The translations under genes and the position numbers were made by a program. A model generated the notes under the pieces. The model was not told where the DNA came from and did not search any database. It worked only from the letters and a program-made list of their open reading frames with translations. A stretch of DNA of 64,000 bases from Acheta domesticus (Eukaryota > Arthropoda > Insecta > Orthoptera > Gryllidae), in NCBI GenBank assembly GCA_031308135.1, contig JAHLJT010009436.1, positions 124,237,366 through 124,301,365 on the forward strand, written 5' to 3'. Below are positions 1-12,550 of the stretch, one piece after another; the stretch's first letter is position 1; each line of letters begins with the position of its first letter.

Positions 1-744
1 ACAACCTACCCGTAATTTTACCTGCCTTCAGTTTTCTCGTCTAAATCTGGAATTCTTATTTATTGTAACTTTCATATAATGTACATCATACCGATCAGGA
101 AATGTAAAGCACTGCAATGCTTCTTTAAATTTTACCATTATTGTTGTAAGAGATAAACCGAACAAGCTACGACGAATAAATCCTTTCGTGAGATTTTGGG
201 ATGTTAATTAACCGAAAGCGTATGCATAATTACATTCTACGGTACTGTCAACGGAATTCAAGAACCAAACAAGCGTGATGTAGGTGCGATTGTCGTCTTC
301 GCCTCTATTTTGACTCCTCCAATAAGCAGTTAATGCTCTCTTGAAATTTACTGAAGTATTTCATAATTTATCGTTTTCTATTTTCACCTAGGCTTGAATA
401 CATTTCTAGGCACAAATATCTTCTGGGATATCTTGTATAAGAACTCTAATCAGATATCACTAGCACAAGTTATATAACTTATTGTGTTAAATTTCTCTTA
501 TGAAATAGAAACAAAGTCGTTTTCCTTCCTAGAGTTTGCGTCAGAATACGCTCTTGTTTTCTTAAGTGGGTACATACTTCTTAAATCTTTACTGGTGAAA
601 AACTGCAATTTTGCATTAGAGTCAAATAGAATGCATACTTCAGTTATGTTGATATGCAAAGCTAGATCTAAATTTCGCCCATGTCTGTTTATTTTCCCTA
701 GACATCTTCAACGTGTAACTTCAGAGGCCTATTGAATTGAGTCA
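1..744. other. AT-rich non-coding stretch
   Basis: Ordinary AT-rich sequence. The longest frame (83 codons, + strand, ending at 735) has no protein-like character and no splice context that I can defend. No repeat, RNA gene or promoter motif was seen. The boundary with the GC-rich island that follows is abrupt. Confidence 0.6.
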
Positions 745-1215
745 GTCCAATGGGTGAAGGAGGGGGATAGGCCCTTGCCCGTCGTTCCCCGTCGTGTCTT
801 ATTCTCGCACGCGTCGACACCCCTGCGGAGTACCGCGCCCGGCGCGTCGGCCAGCAGCTTCGTCGGCGGCGGCGGAGCGACCTTCGCGCGCTGCCGGGGC
901 GACGACCCCTTGCGTAAGAGGCTCCGGACGGCCTTGGGTGCGCCGCCGACCCAGTTACTCTTCGGCGGCGGCGGCCCCGCCCTGCGCCGCGCCGCGACAG
1001 CCGGCGCGACGGCTCGCCTTCCCCACCCACGCCCACTCCAACCTCCCACCCCCGACGCCGCCTCCGCCCCTCCCTCACTCTCCCTCTCCGCGCTTGTGGA
1101 GCGAGGCCAAAGGCTCGCGACGACGCGACGCGACGCGACTCGACCCCAGCCTCCGGGAATTACCCCGCTGACTAGGAGGGGAACGGCTCGTCCGCCCCGG
1201 CGGGGCCAAGCCAAT
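745..1215. other. GC-rich island 1
   Basis: A sharp GC-rich, CpG-rich block. Stop-free frames of 120-170 codons occur on both strands at once; this marks composition, not coding. It contains a short pentamer array (GACGC repeated, 1123-1141) and several GGCGGCGG trinucleotide runs. It could be a promoter or unmethylated regulatory island, but no TATA, CCAAT or initiator arrangement stands out. Confidence 0.6.
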
Positions 1216-2594
1216 ATGATGGTGGAGGTTTGGGTGGACATTCTGTATCATATTATTTTTGCGATGAAATGAACGGAAGTTCTGAGTTGATAGGCTTGGA
1301 TTGACGGTGAATGTTGATAAATTAGTTCATTAAGAGAGAAAAAGGAGATCCAGAAGTTTATGATAGTGAAAGCTTTAAGTAACCTACCTTAAAATGATGT
1401 GAAAACAGAATTAGAAGTGTATTTCTTCTTTAGCCTGAATTACTCCTCATTGCCTCAATTTAAACATTTCTGCGAATCAACTCTCGTTTCCTACTCGTTC
1501 ATTGTATAACGATCATGTTTAGTCTGGAGAAGAGAACAATAAATGAGCTACAGAAATTCAATTGTATACTGTATTCTCAATATTTCCTGCTGTGCAACGC
1601 TCTGCAAAACCAAGCAATCCATGAACCGCGATGAAGTGGACTTTAGTTTCAGCCTCCTATTCTCTTCTGAGAGGGAATTCAGAGTGCGTTTTGATGGCTT
1701 CTAAGAAAGTAGAAAGTCCGCCGCCCAACAAGACAAGGGGCGGGTTGCACTCCGTAATGCTCAGAAATGAAGAGAAAGGACTTTTCTGGCAGAAGAACGC
1801 GATACGGAAGAAATATGTAGGCATTAGGCCGGTTGCCACAGCGAGAGCCGGCTGCAGCAGCGGTTGTTTATTCGGGCGGCATCCGAATTTGTCTCCGGCC
1901 AAGGCGTTGCGCGGCGCCTGCTATCTCGATGCCAGTGCTTCCTCCGCGTAATTAGAGGAGGCTGTGGATGAGGGAGAGTCAAGCTACGTCTCGCACTCAG
2001 TCACCGGCCACTGCTCTCTGCTCCCCCGTGCTCGTGGTCGTAAAACAGAGGAAATACTCGCTTCCCACGAAAATGAAGCTTCACCAAATCATGCCCACGA
2101 AATGTGCCGTGATCCCAACTATGAAATACAGTAGCATCGAAGAATTTTTATTTGATAGTGTCTCTAATATTTTATAACTGCTCTTAAGTGTTAGCAATTA
2201 AGAATTTGGTGATATAAGTTAATGTTACACTAAGTTAAAAGAAAGAACAAAAAAAGGTTGCAAATATTGCGATTAAGTCGAAAAAATAATCCCTTGAATA
2301 GAAATGTTGAAATTGTTGTAATATGTCAAAAATGTGCTTTCATTTTATTTTTCTTACAAGAATTTAATCAAAAATAAGAAGACAACCGCACATTTCATGC
2401 CAGGCTTTTCTTTTGTGTACATTCTTAAGTGATGGCACTCTTTAGAGATAGAACAATAATTGACTGTTCTGAACATCATTAAAACGGTACATGTGGTTAT
2501 TATGAACACGTCCCCTAAAGTAAATTTATTATCATACTACACATGCAGTGAAGGCTACCAATTACAATACTTTCTCTAATACCAACGGATTTCT
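1216..2594. other. AT-rich spacer with one small GC patch
   Basis: Mostly AT-rich and featureless. A moderately GC-rich patch lies at about 1830-2035. The + strand frame through it (106 codons, ending at 1951) resembles no family I know and has no clear splice sites, so I do not call it a gene. Confidence 0.5.
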
Positions 2595-2955
2595 TTTGTT
2601 CCACCCCGCATCTCGTCGACCTTCCCCTGCCTGCTTCTCCGGAGGATATCGAAGTGACACCTCCGCCAACCCGACTTTCCATTACGTTCGTTTGTCGGAG
2701 CCGGAGTCGGCCGGCGCGTGTAATCACGTCTGCGCGTCGGCAGTAATTGCCGCCTTCGGAGCCCGAAGGCACGGCGCGGGCAGGCCGCGTCGCCATGGCG
2801 ACCAGAGCGGCGGCGGCGGTGGGAGCAGCACCAGCGGCGCGGCGTCGCCCGGTCGCCGTCACCGCCGCGGCGCACAGCGCCGGACTCCGAGTGCCCTATT
2901 TAGAGGCGCCGTCACCACCCGCCTGCCGCCACATTCAATATGCCTCCCGCCGCTC
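2595..2955. promoter_or_regulatory. GC-rich island 2 with RFX X-box
   Basis: A CpG-rich block containing a perfect palindromic X-box (separate entry). Overlapping stop-free frames on both strands are expected from the composition. An island with an RFX site is the usual layout of a ciliary or neuronal gene promoter in animals, but no transcript start or conserved coding exon can be identified beside it. Confidence 0.5.
2789..2802. promoter_or_regulatory. RFX X-box motif (perfect palindrome)
   Basis: GTCGCCATGGCGAC is a 14-bp perfect palindrome. It matches the RFX/DAF-19 X-box consensus RYYNYYATRRNRAC at every position. It sits in the middle of a GC-rich island. The match is seen directly; binding by an RFX factor is inferred. 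The internal ATG also begins a 101-codon frame (2795-3097), which may be coincidental. Confidence 0.45.
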
Positions 2956-4499
2956 TGCTCTCAGGAAGAGAATGGAAATTGTGCCCGTTTTAAGAGATGT
3001 CTTACCCCGTCAGTGCTGCTATGTGTCACAGCTAAAGAATTTGAAATCTGGGAGCTGTGGAAATTTGCTGCCGCAAGTTTTGTCCATGATGGTATGATCG
3101 ACATTGGTTTTTAATTAGAAGCATTGCTTATAATTAGGGACATTTATGCGGTTGTAGAGTCCAGTTTTATTACTCTCATTTCTGGAAAACTATCATAAAA
3201 ATACGCCATATTGTCTCCTATAAAAATACCACTTTGGGTCAAGAATAGAGCATCAACTCTGTTACATTTCCTACTGTCATTAACAATCATTCCTCATCTA
3301 AAACAGTGTTATATTACTTGAATACGTACGTACTTCATTATTATTGCTTTTATTCTGACTTTCTTTTCGAACCGTTCAGTCTCCTTATGTCTTTGTAAGT
3401 CCTCCCATTTTCCCATTTACTAACATATGTTTACCTTTTGACTCAACGCATCATTGTAATTGACAAGAAATGGTGAATGTCTCACGCCTGTGTGTCGTGA
3501 GTACACGTCGTCGCACTTGTGTACACAGATTTCAGCAAATCACATCGTGATATTATTCGCATTTTCCCCGCTTTCTGTCAAATAACTTTGATTCTGTAAA
3601 TAAGGATACAAAATGTGTTCATAACATAAATTTAGATTTTTTACTCCTCTATTTTATCTCATTTTAAGAGTGTCATGTCTCCAGCTTCATTCAGCCGTAT
3701 TTATTTACTTTTTTATAATTCCACTAAATCCACAATTTTATAATTCCAATCACCCTGTAAGAATACGTTGTTGCTATGTGTGTGATTCGAAAAGTTGAAT
3801 GATTTTTTGCGCTTATTTTTTTGTGTTACGTACCTCTTCACTGATTTTCTGAAAGTACGTTGCGAGCAGAGGAAAAAATGAGGTGTCATTAGAAAAAACT
3901 ATTATTCCTGCAAAAAAATCACAATTTTGTATTAAAAAGTAGTTACAATGACGAAACTTATTATCTCAAGAAAATATTAATTTTTTTTATGAACACCTAA
4001 TAGAATTTTTCTTGGTTGGGAATAAAGATTAAACTTTCCTGCAATGGATTGTTTATTGGAATTTCAAAATACATCACTCCCATGCTTATATTAATGCATT
4101 GCGCTCCCTGGTTGTTGCTATTATTTAAATAGTAAAATATCTGTAACAGGCGCTCCTTGAATAGGAGTAGTCATAAAGGCACATGCAGTGAATTCTATTT
4201 TGACTCAGGCAAATAATGACTGTTCTACACCGTTCATTTAGAAATAATGTGCTAAATTAACTTACTTCTGTATTTCTTTGAGATGCATTACCTGCCTTTA
4301 TGCTGACTGACTTATTCAATTTCAATATCTTTTCTTATTTGTTTCAAATTCAAATTCTGTTTTTGCGGTATATTGAAATATTTGCGTCATGAGATTTCTC
4401 GTGAGTTTTCAAACCTTACTTGTATATTAATTCAGAAGCATATCTCATTCAGAATACGTGATTACTCCAAACTCACTAGTTACGTCAAACAGTATTGCT
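2956..4499. other. AT-rich desert
   Basis: About 1.5 kb of AT-rich DNA with many short homopolymer runs and stops in all frames. I see no gene, RNA, repeat array or motif cluster. Confidence 0.6.
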
Positions 4500-4805
4500 G
4501 TTAGGGCTGGTCTGACGACGGCGGAAGCGACAGGTCTGCAGGCGGTAATAGGAAATGCCAACAGTTTGATCAGCCCCGCGTCGAGGAAACCGGCATGTTA
4601 GGCCGACCGGCTGCATGGGATCCGTCAGGTGTCGATCTTAATTGACAATATTGACTCTTTAGACCTCGTAAGGCACGCCTGTTGCCTTGCACGTCCGCTG
4701 CAGCGGCGGGCGGCGTCCTTGCAGCTCTCTTCCACAGCTGGGCGCCGATCGGCCTTCGCTCTAATTTGCGCCCTCGCTCACTTTCGTCGGTGTGCGCGTG
4801 ACATT
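4500..4805. other. Moderately GC-rich island 3
   Basis: A balanced-to-GC-rich block with frequent CpG. It has an AT-rich insert near 4637-4655 that carries a TTAATTGAC homeodomain-like core. The mix of CpG-rich flanks and a TAATT core resembles a developmental enhancer. No coding exon can be supported. Confidence 0.35.
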
Positions 4806-5010
4806 TCAAGTAAACACATTAAACGCTAAATCTTTTGTTGCCTCGAGGAAAATATTGAAGGCAGTTATAAGGAATGTTTTAATTGGGGTTCCCTAACCAC
4901 GAATATAGAGATTGTATGTACAGAGCATTGTATTATTTGCCTTGAAAATTATAATGATTACTACACTTGGAACTTATTGTCAATTTGAAGACACATGCTC
5001 TTTTTATCGT

Positions 5011-5142
5011 AATGCTTGATAATGCTGGCTGGGGATAATTGTAAAATACATTATTGTATTTGCGTCACATTTTATTGTAATGCTTGATAATGCTGGCTGG
5101 GGATAATTGTAAAATACGTTATTGTATTTGTATCACATTTTT
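5011..5142. repeat. Tandem duplication, 68-bp unit x2
   Basis: Two copies of a 68-bp unit sit head to tail (5011-5078 and from 5079). Each begins AATGCTTGATAATGCTGGCT and they differ at only a few positions. The high identity indicates a recent local duplication. The unit is not a transposon end or microsatellite that I recognise. Confidence 0.9.
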
Positions 5143-5589
5143 AATAAATTACACGAACACCTAATACATTATGTAAAATGTTTAGTAGAGGATAAAATGA
5201 GGATTCCGTTTGAATGGCTAATAGCGTCAATGAATCGAAGCAGTAAGGTGTGTCCTTTCACTACTCTCACAACGAAGGTGAAATCATTGAGTACCGCGGG
5301 TAGCAAGGACGATCATTTAAGGTTATCCACGCCAAAGAACTAGTCTCTTGATTGAGCCTCGTATGTCCTCTCTTCTTCCGGAAATTTCATTCTTAATGCG
5401 AGAGCTGAGCCTGATTGCTTGAAGCCTTACATTTACCTGTCATGAGCGTCTACTGAGGCGGAATCGAGAGGATAATAATAGCCTGTGTACGGTGCGTACT
5501 TGAAGGCTCAACCTGGCTTCGGAGAGTGTTCGGGTGGGAGGTACAAGGATGCGTGTAGTATTTACTTACTTAGCTGTAATCCATGCGTC

Positions 5590-6060
5590 AAGCGGCGAAG
5601 TTCCGCCGGAGTTAGAAGACGAGTCCACCTACAAACGGAGGAGGAGGGTGGGTGGTGATGGGAAGCCCTCCCCGCGTTCGACGTCGCCAGAGGAGCGACC
5701 GAGGAGGAGGAGCAAGAGGGCGCTGGGGGGGGGGGAGCGGGAGCGACGGGAGGCGCTAATTTGCAGGAAGCCGCACGCGCGAGCGCTTAATTGCGGGCGT
5801 CCGCTGATTAGGTGCCCCGCCCCCTGCCCGTGTCTCTCACCCCCCGCCTCTTCCCCGGCCACGCCTCCCACCAGAGGCGCCGACGAGGCCATAGGCTCCG
5901 CTCCGGGGCAACTGGGCCTCCATGACGATGACGTCGTCGCTGGTGGCGGTGACAAGCATCGCGGGTGCTCGGGCGCTTCTGCTTCAAGGCTCTGCTCAGG
6001 TCGTCTTAGGAAGCGAACGCACACCTGCCGCTGGAGTTTTTCTAAGGCTCTTCTCCTCTT
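5590..6060. other. GC-rich island 4
   Basis: A GC-rich block whose left part is purine-rich on the + strand and whose right part is pyrimidine-rich. It includes an 11-G homopolymer at 5725-5735. Frames of 195 codons (+) and 159 codons (-) overlap here and neither looks like a known protein, so both are taken as composition effects. Confidence 0.55.
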
Positions 6061-6308
6061 CCCATTACGGAATCGCTTCATTAACTCGTTCCAACGTTTT
6101 CCCAGCATTCCTGTCTCTTGACAACCTCGTACTTTGCAGTTACGATGTGGACGAGGAATACTGCTCTTTTCCGTATACAGTATGTAGGATAACCACTTCT
6201 ACTTTTGCTTTTGTAAAAAGAAATAACAAAACTTGAAGAAATAAGTTTAAATTATCACGCTGCAGAAGGCGAAGAAAAAAATATCTGTTGGCACACATTG
6301 ACATGTTT

Positions 6309-6366
6309 GACATCCTTTGACATGTTTTCCTGTCACATGACATCCTTTTGACATGTTTTTCTGTCT
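6309..6366. repeat. Tandem duplication, 30-bp unit x2
   Basis: A GACATCCTTTGACATG-type unit is repeated at 6309 and 6339, each copy ending in CTGTC. TTTGACATG also occurs just upstream, suggesting stepwise slippage. Confidence 0.85.
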
Positions 6367-8779
6367 GGCTTATAACAAATCGCAGTATCTGCTGAACACA
6401 CTTGATATCTGTGTTAATGAAGAAATCTATAAAAATGCAAATGCACCGTCTTTGTTCAGCTTTACAATAGCTCCCCAAACTGAACTAATAAGTAAACCAT
6501 ATATTTTAGTTCTCCCCATTTAACAATAAAAGAAGTGAGAGCATTTAATGACCAGTAATTTTACAAATGTTCTAGCGAGAAGAAAATGATCGTAAAAGAA
6601 GTTCAGATAACACCATTTAGTCCGTCTCAAACCACTTTCTAAATCAGTTATGCAGCAACGCGTAAACCACTTTCTAGTCATGACAATGCCAATGCTCAGT
6701 GCATATGTACAATATAAAATGACCACTAGACGGGAATTGCTGGTTGCTTGAAGTGCTCTTACAATGTTTATGGTCCGTCCGAGAGTTGCACTTAAGTGAG
6801 TTGTTTTGCAAGAGAATTGGCATTAAGAGAGTGGTTATTGCACGCCGTGTAACTCACTTTCTCTCTCTGACGGTATGAAAACCGATCCCTCAGCGGTACT
6901 CGTTGGAGATAAGAATCTTGAAAGATTACTTCTAATTGACTGCGAAGTGTGGTTATGTGCATTGCATGTAGCAAGTTTAGGAAAGAGCGGCTTCTTGATT
7001 CAATGACTTCTAATATCATTAGCACTAATGTGCACATACTGAATTGATTTATCTAGTCGGTTGCTCCATGCTGCATACACGTGTACGCAACTTGTTAGTC
7101 CAAGGAAATTTACCTTAATGTCCCCGTTCCAAGTTTTTATAAAGCTTAGATGTACAGGAGTGAAATGCATTGACACACTTCTAACACAATTTAACATTTA
7201 ATTATGGAAATTGGGAAGTGAAATCTTTTTGTGTTGGAGTCGATCAGATTCTCCGTCCTTTGTACGCAGACGCAGTCGTCTGTGAGTGACTTAAAGTGAA
7301 GTGAAAATGTAGGTCAATAGTTCAAAAGGAGCGTCAACATGTTTTCTTTGAAAAGGGCGTCGACGTTTCTTCTCCGTGCCCTGCCACCAGGCAACGCCTC
7401 GTCGGCGCGGCGCAGTAGGGAAGTCCTACGCCTCCGGCAGATGCTGCACCCTGCAGGCTTCTTTACGTAAAACGAAGCGGACTCTCGCTTCTCCATTTTT
7501 GCTCCCTCCGCAGTTTTAACGCTTTCCTCTTTTCCTGTTGTTTCTCTCTCTTGCGTTTTCATTTCTCTGCTTTTTTTTCTTATCACGCTTAATCCTGAAA
7601 CATCAACTTTCGGTAGAAATACGAAAAATCAAGCTAAAAACATTGATGCGAATATTTGGTCAATTTTATCTCAGCTGTTATCATGCAATTTGTGTTTGAC
7701 TACTTGTGATAGTAATTGTATGTAGGAGAAAGTAGTGGATTGTGAATTTCACTTTGTGATGCATCATCTCTGCAAAAAATATTTGTGTTGTAGCATTTCA
7801 AACTATCGCGATGACGTAGAAGCTGAACAAAAGATTTAGAGGTTTGCAAGATTTATGGAGGCTCTGGAGAATGAAAAAGATAAACAATTTTTCCTTAATT
7901 GGTGTCAAACTTTCCTATGACAACGCATTCGATACAGCGTTTTTCAATGTGGGTGTGCACCGGTAGTATATCCAACTGCCAGAAATTTCCTGTTTCAAGT
8001 GATACATAGCCTACCAGGATTATGCGTTCTAGAATTTCGTGAGCGAGGTTGTTTTTTTTAACCTTTTTTCAATGCCGGATTTTTCGGGCTGTCATATCCA
8101 ATTTTCCCTCCATTTTGGAGGTTCTGAGAAGTGACATTTACAAGTGCAAGAGAGAAATGTTAGTGGAGATTCTGACACTCGGCACATGATACAATGCTCT
8201 CCTGCCCGTACGCATGAATGAGTGAGTGAGGGATTTGTCAACAGCTTTGACGTTTAAATGAACTTCAGCAAAAGCCTTTCAGCTCGCGAATAACAGAAGC
8301 TTATCCTCGAGTCAAATATGGAATAGAGTGAATGCGGTTTATTACAGTGGTTTTGCATTTGCAAAATAGTGATGTAGGAAGCATATGGTTATAACCAATA
8401 TACAGAAATACAAAAAGAATTTACAATAGACATAGTAACGTGTCTTTATTTCATCTACTGCTTTTGTAAAAATGAGTTTTCAAAGAATTGTCGGGTAACC
8501 GAACTGACGGGTATAATTTTCTTCCTGGAATCAGGCAAACTAGATGAAATAAGCAACGTACTTCTCTTCAGCAGTAGGAATACTTATTCTGTGAAGTTAT
8601 CTGCATCATCAATTCCGATTAATCGTCATTGCGGAACATGTCTTAGGCCCCAAGGGAGTGTTTGCAATGCATCGCTTCACTTTCCCCCTTCATGGATTAA
8701 TTTGTTTCTCCGTCCTGGTCGTGCAACAGCAAGCATCATTATACCTGCTGCTGTACGCTCGTTGCATGGCGCACTCACT
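6367..8779. other. AT-rich desert with weak regulatory-like motifs
   Basis: About 2.4 kb without a supportable gene. A palindromic CACTTAAGTG-like site near 6790 (present as GCACTTAAGTGAG) fits the NK-2 homeodomain core. A small GC patch lies at about 7360-7450. Neither is enough for a confident call. Confidence 0.45.
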
Positions 8780-8950
8780 ACACCTTCTGTGCTGCCCCAG
8801 GCGCCTTCTCCTCCGCCTCGCGCCTTTCCCCGTCGTGTTCCGTATCCCTTACTTACGACGGCCTCCGCCAACCACCTTAGATCACCCGCCACCTGTGGCC
8901 CGCCCACTTCTGGTTTAGCGCCAACCCTGCCGCCATGTTTCCCCTAGACC
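8780..8950. other. Small pyrimidine-rich GC patch
   Basis: A short C-rich and CpG-rich patch on the + strand. The 118-codon frame through it is proline/serine rich, as C-rich DNA always gives, with no recognisable domain. Confidence 0.4.
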
Positions 8951-9329
8951 ATATCAATTTCAACATCTCTTCGCCGTAATGGTGTATGAGGAATAATTAT
9001 ATGTTGAATATTCAAATTATTCAATACGAGCAACTCATATTATTAATACTATTTCGTATAATTAGCCACTGGTAGTTGCTAAAAGTTATTGCGAATAACG
9101 TATTGCGTGTTTTCTATTCTAGCCTCATTGAATGCCTTTTTACCAAAAAGTGTTGTGTTCCCAAATTGCGCCTTTTTGTTTCTCCTAACTCTGTTGCCTC
9201 TGACGCCACTAGTTTCACGGCGTCTCTTCTCCTTTACCCTAACCAACAGCACCGCAGGCAGTGTTGCCATTACATGTCTTTTACAGCACGTTTTCTGCAC
9301 GAGTCTTTTGTGCGGCAGCACTTGCGTCG

Positions 9330-9690
9330 TGCATAAGGCGAGCGACGCCCAGTTCTCTGTTCTGCCTGCTTTTGTTCTTCGGTGCGACGTCAGAGGCGAC
9401 GACGGCAGCGGCGGGGCGTAGGTGTAGAGGGGGGCGCCGTGCGGGCGTTGTGGGGGTGTTTGAGGTGCACCCACGCCGGCACCTCCAGGCAAGGAGCGCT
9501 CCTCGTCGTCCCGCCAGCACCCTTTGCCCGTTGTAGGCAGCCGCGGGCTCGCTGTTGTCGCATCCCCGCCGAGGCAGCGGGTGGGGGCGGGGCGGGGGCG
9601 TCATTTCATTAGCGTGCGCCCGGCCGGCGCTTGTGGCTACATGCCGCTCGCTTGTCGCCCATTCTAGGAAACGCGTGTGCTCTTCCCGAA
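9330..9690. other. GC-rich island 5
   Basis: A CpG-rich island containing a compact G-quadruplex motif (separate entry). Stop-free frames exist on both strands (188 codons -, 110 codons +) without protein-family character. Confidence 0.55.
9579..9598 (+). other. G-quadruplex motif, 1-nt loops
   Basis: Four G tracts of 3, 5, 4 and 5 residues are separated by single nucleotides (T, C, C) on the + strand. One-nucleotide loops are the most stable class of DNA quadruplex. The motif is near the right end of island 5. Confidence 0.7.
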
Positions 9691-10949
9691 CGCCTCCAGA
9701 GGTACATTTCCGGTTCAGAGGCTCGTAACAATGTCTCAGGCGTTTCGTCTGATGGCCGCGTGTGATAGAATGAGTTGAACCCATAAAACCGCGTTCTTTT
9801 TTGGGGTGTATTTGTATTTGTGTTTGTAGACCATGGCCAATGTCCACGCATTTTATGTGACTCTTTAATAGTTTTAGCTAAATAGTAAATAGTTTTAAGG
9901 TTGTTTGTTATCACAAGACAATCACTCGAAATATGTACTCCAGTTGTAAATCAATGATTTGTCGAGACTGATGACGTGAGCAATTGAGCACTTGTAGCTA
10001 TCGGCAAATTTTAATGTCCGTGTTTGATATATCAGGTTTCAAAATACATGAACAGTCAGATAGCTCTCACTCCCATCCATTAAACGATTAGCAGCCAAAT
10101 GAAGACATCTCTGAACACGGACATACTCACGAGCTCTGCACGAAATCTGTCACGGCAGATTACCGCAGAAGAATAATGAATGGAGCAAACTTGTTGAACA
10201 CGCCACCAGTGCTGTGTGAGGTAGCACCGTAGAGATGGATATTCCTAGTGGCATTATAGGTACTAGGCCACAAATATTTTCCCTAATGTTACTTTATGAT
10301 ATATTTTACGTGATAAAATACTACGCATGCGAAAAAAATTATCATAGTAACTATGTAATAACCGACGGTAAGATTAAGAAAACGATTACGCCTATGTATT
10401 TTTTTATTATTGTAGATTCTAAAACCTATTTCACTCTTAGAAGGTAGAATTCAGGACGGAAATTGTGAAAATTAACTGTTTGAATTATTCACAGGAAGAG
10501 AAAAGATCTGACACGTGACAGGGCAGAATAAGATGAACATAAAAGGCGATTCCAGAGTGTGATCAATATAAATCAAAAGTTTATGGAAATTATTTCATCT
10601 AAGTTAATGAAAATACCGCTCATTTAAAAAGGTCTACAACTTTTATGCTAATAGTTCGAATTCCTGATGGTTGGGAAACAAAGATGAACCTGAAGACGCA
10701 AGTTTTGCTTACTTCTTCTGATTATTTGGAAATTGCAGGCTGAGTGGACATCCTTTTGGACATCAAGATTTGAGGGAAGATCCAGTTTTAAAGTCACATT
10801 AAATATAATGGGCAGAGGCTGAATTTGCATTCTTAAAGGATGTATTCAATGAGCTGAGTTCTGGGCAGTGATGTTTCTAAATGAGAACTGGGACGTGCAC
10901 GAAAACTATTTTTCCAAGCTCTAATAGTTGGGTCTGAGCACAAGAGCGA
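9691..10949. other. AT-rich spacer
   Basis: No gene can be supported. A weak inverted repeat spans about 10202-10250: GCCACCAGTG on the left and CCTAGTGGC on the right. It could be a small foldback-element remnant, but the arms match only partly. Confidence 0.45.
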
Positions 10950-11315
10950 GCCTCGAGTATTGGAAGAGCGAAAGCGTCGTAAAGCATCGAACCATTGGCA
11001 AGGGGAAGGAGCGGGAGAGGGCGCTCCGACTTGCAAATGTTCGCTTGTGCGTTCTAGGAAGCGGAGCGGCCGCACGGCCCGGAACACGCGGCCGTGACCC
11101 CGAGGGCACAGGCAGCGGCGGCGATCTGGAGGGGAGAGTGACCCTGCGAGGGTGGCGCGCGCTGGCGCGTGCCTTTATGGCCCTTTCGCCCGCCCCCAAG
11201 GGCGCGCTCCTGGGCGCCGGGGTCGCCATGGCTTCCGCGAACAGCACGGCTCGGAGGCCACGTTCACGGCCGTCACGCCGCCCGCCCGGCCCCTAGCCCG
11301 GCCACGCCACCCAAA
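10950..11315. other. GC-rich island 6
   Basis: A CpG-rich block with long stop-free frames on both strands (122 codons +, 108 codons -). At its left edge is ACTTGCAAATG (about 11029), recalling the CAAGTG-containing motif at the edges of the islands near 12.0 and 16.1 kb. No coding evidence. Confidence 0.5.
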
Positions 11316-11949
11316 TGATGTTGACGGAAGAGGAAGTCATTTACACTTGCGTTTTTTTTTTCGTGGGTATATCTATGCATTTAAAGAGAACGGCTGATGT
11401 TTTAACACAGATAATATCGCTCTGCCATAGTCGTAGACAACCAACGATATTGAATTGTCTGTCTTATTATATTCTCGAGCATCAGTAATTAGTGTAGTTC
11501 TCATTCAAAGTGCCTGATTTTTGTATAGAATACGCCAATGACTGCTTTTTTTGGTAAAATTCAAAAGTAATTTTCAAGAAATATAAAAAATTACTTAATG
11601 TGAATTAATAACAGCAAACTGTCCATGAATAACCAAATGAATTTCGACTCATTAAATGAAGAATTTCATTAGATAAATTAATGTACACACTTCCATATTG
11701 TGCTGTATACTTTCACGCTTAATCGCTTCTTCAATGTGAGTTCTTCACATAATAAGCAATAAAATATTAACTGTTTTTTCTTTTGAACTGAAAAATAACA
11801 TCGCAAAAAATTTGTTAATTACTTCTATTTATTGTTTTCAGTTCATTGCGATCAAACTAATTTGAAAGGTGCCACAGGGTTTAAAAAGCTATCTAATTGT
11901 ATCGAGCAATGTTTGAAGAGGGCATTGCGCGTAGAATTAAATGAAGGCC
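11316..11949. other. AT-rich spacer
   Basis: Very AT-rich, with stops in all frames. Nothing recognised. Confidence 0.6.
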
Positions 11950-12465
11950 GGCAAAAGCAAAATTTCTTCCGAGCAGCAGCATCTCCCCTGCACGAAACTC
12001 TCCTCCGGGCGTGAAATTGCCCTGATGTGCGAGCTGCAAGTGGCGCTGTTTTCGTGCAAGTGGCCCGTTCATTTCGATTGGGGCGATGGCGGCCGTCTCG
12101 CCAGCGCGGCGCCGGACGCTCGTTGTGCGCCGACAAACGGCGGCGAGCTGGCGGCGGCGGCGGCGGCGGCGGCGGTCGACGAGCGCCCGGTCGGAGGGCG
12201 GCTTTGTCGCCGGCGGCGCCCGTCCCACGGCGCGTTGCAGCGCGCGGGGCGCGGAGGGGCGCGTGAGGATTCCCATTGATCCGGATAATCCTGTTAGCGC
12301 GCCCGGCCGCGCTCTCCGCACCCGTGTCCCGACGTCAAAAAGCGAGCGAGGCCTGACTCGCGTCGCCGCCGCCGCAGTCGCTGCTGCCGTGGGCTTGTCC
12401 CCGTGCCCGACGGCCTCGCGCCGATCAGCCGGAAATAATGAGGTTTCCCCGGAAGGGGAGCGGGA
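11950..12465. other. GC-rich island 7
   Basis: A CpG-rich island with a 25-nt GGC trinucleotide run (12151-12175). At the left edge is a motif with two TGCAAGTGGC copies 20 bp apart (12035-12064). A similar motif occurs at the left edge of the island at 16.1 kb. Five frames stay open for 79-142 codons; none is recognisable. Confidence 0.55.
12151..12175. repeat. GGC trinucleotide microsatellite
   Basis: An uninterrupted run of just over eight GGC units. Depending on the frame it would give poly-Ala, poly-Gly or poly-Arg, but no coding exon is established. Likely length-polymorphic. Confidence 0.85.
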
Positions 12466-12519
12466 CCGGCTGGTTAACCAGCCTGAGGCAACCGATGGTT
12501 GATGTGCGGAGTGATCTAT

Positions 12520-12550
12520 GACTGTTTTTCATATGACATTCTAGGTAATG
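12520..12550 (+). other. Candidate recursive splice site
   Basis: A pyrimidine-containing run ends in TTCTAG and is followed immediately by GTAATG (junction 12544/12545). This makes a juxtaposed 3' and 5' splice site. The donor half is only moderate. It matters only together with the stronger site at 22,570. Confidence 0.15.

Noticed and set aside
4665..4690. TAAGGCACGC, the first ten bases of miR-124
   Set aside because: Identity stops after ten bases and the surrounding sequence does not offer a convincing precursor hairpin.
10215..10235. TGAGGTAG, the let-7 seed
   Set aside because: Only the 8-mer matches; the rest of let-7 is absent and no hairpin is formed.
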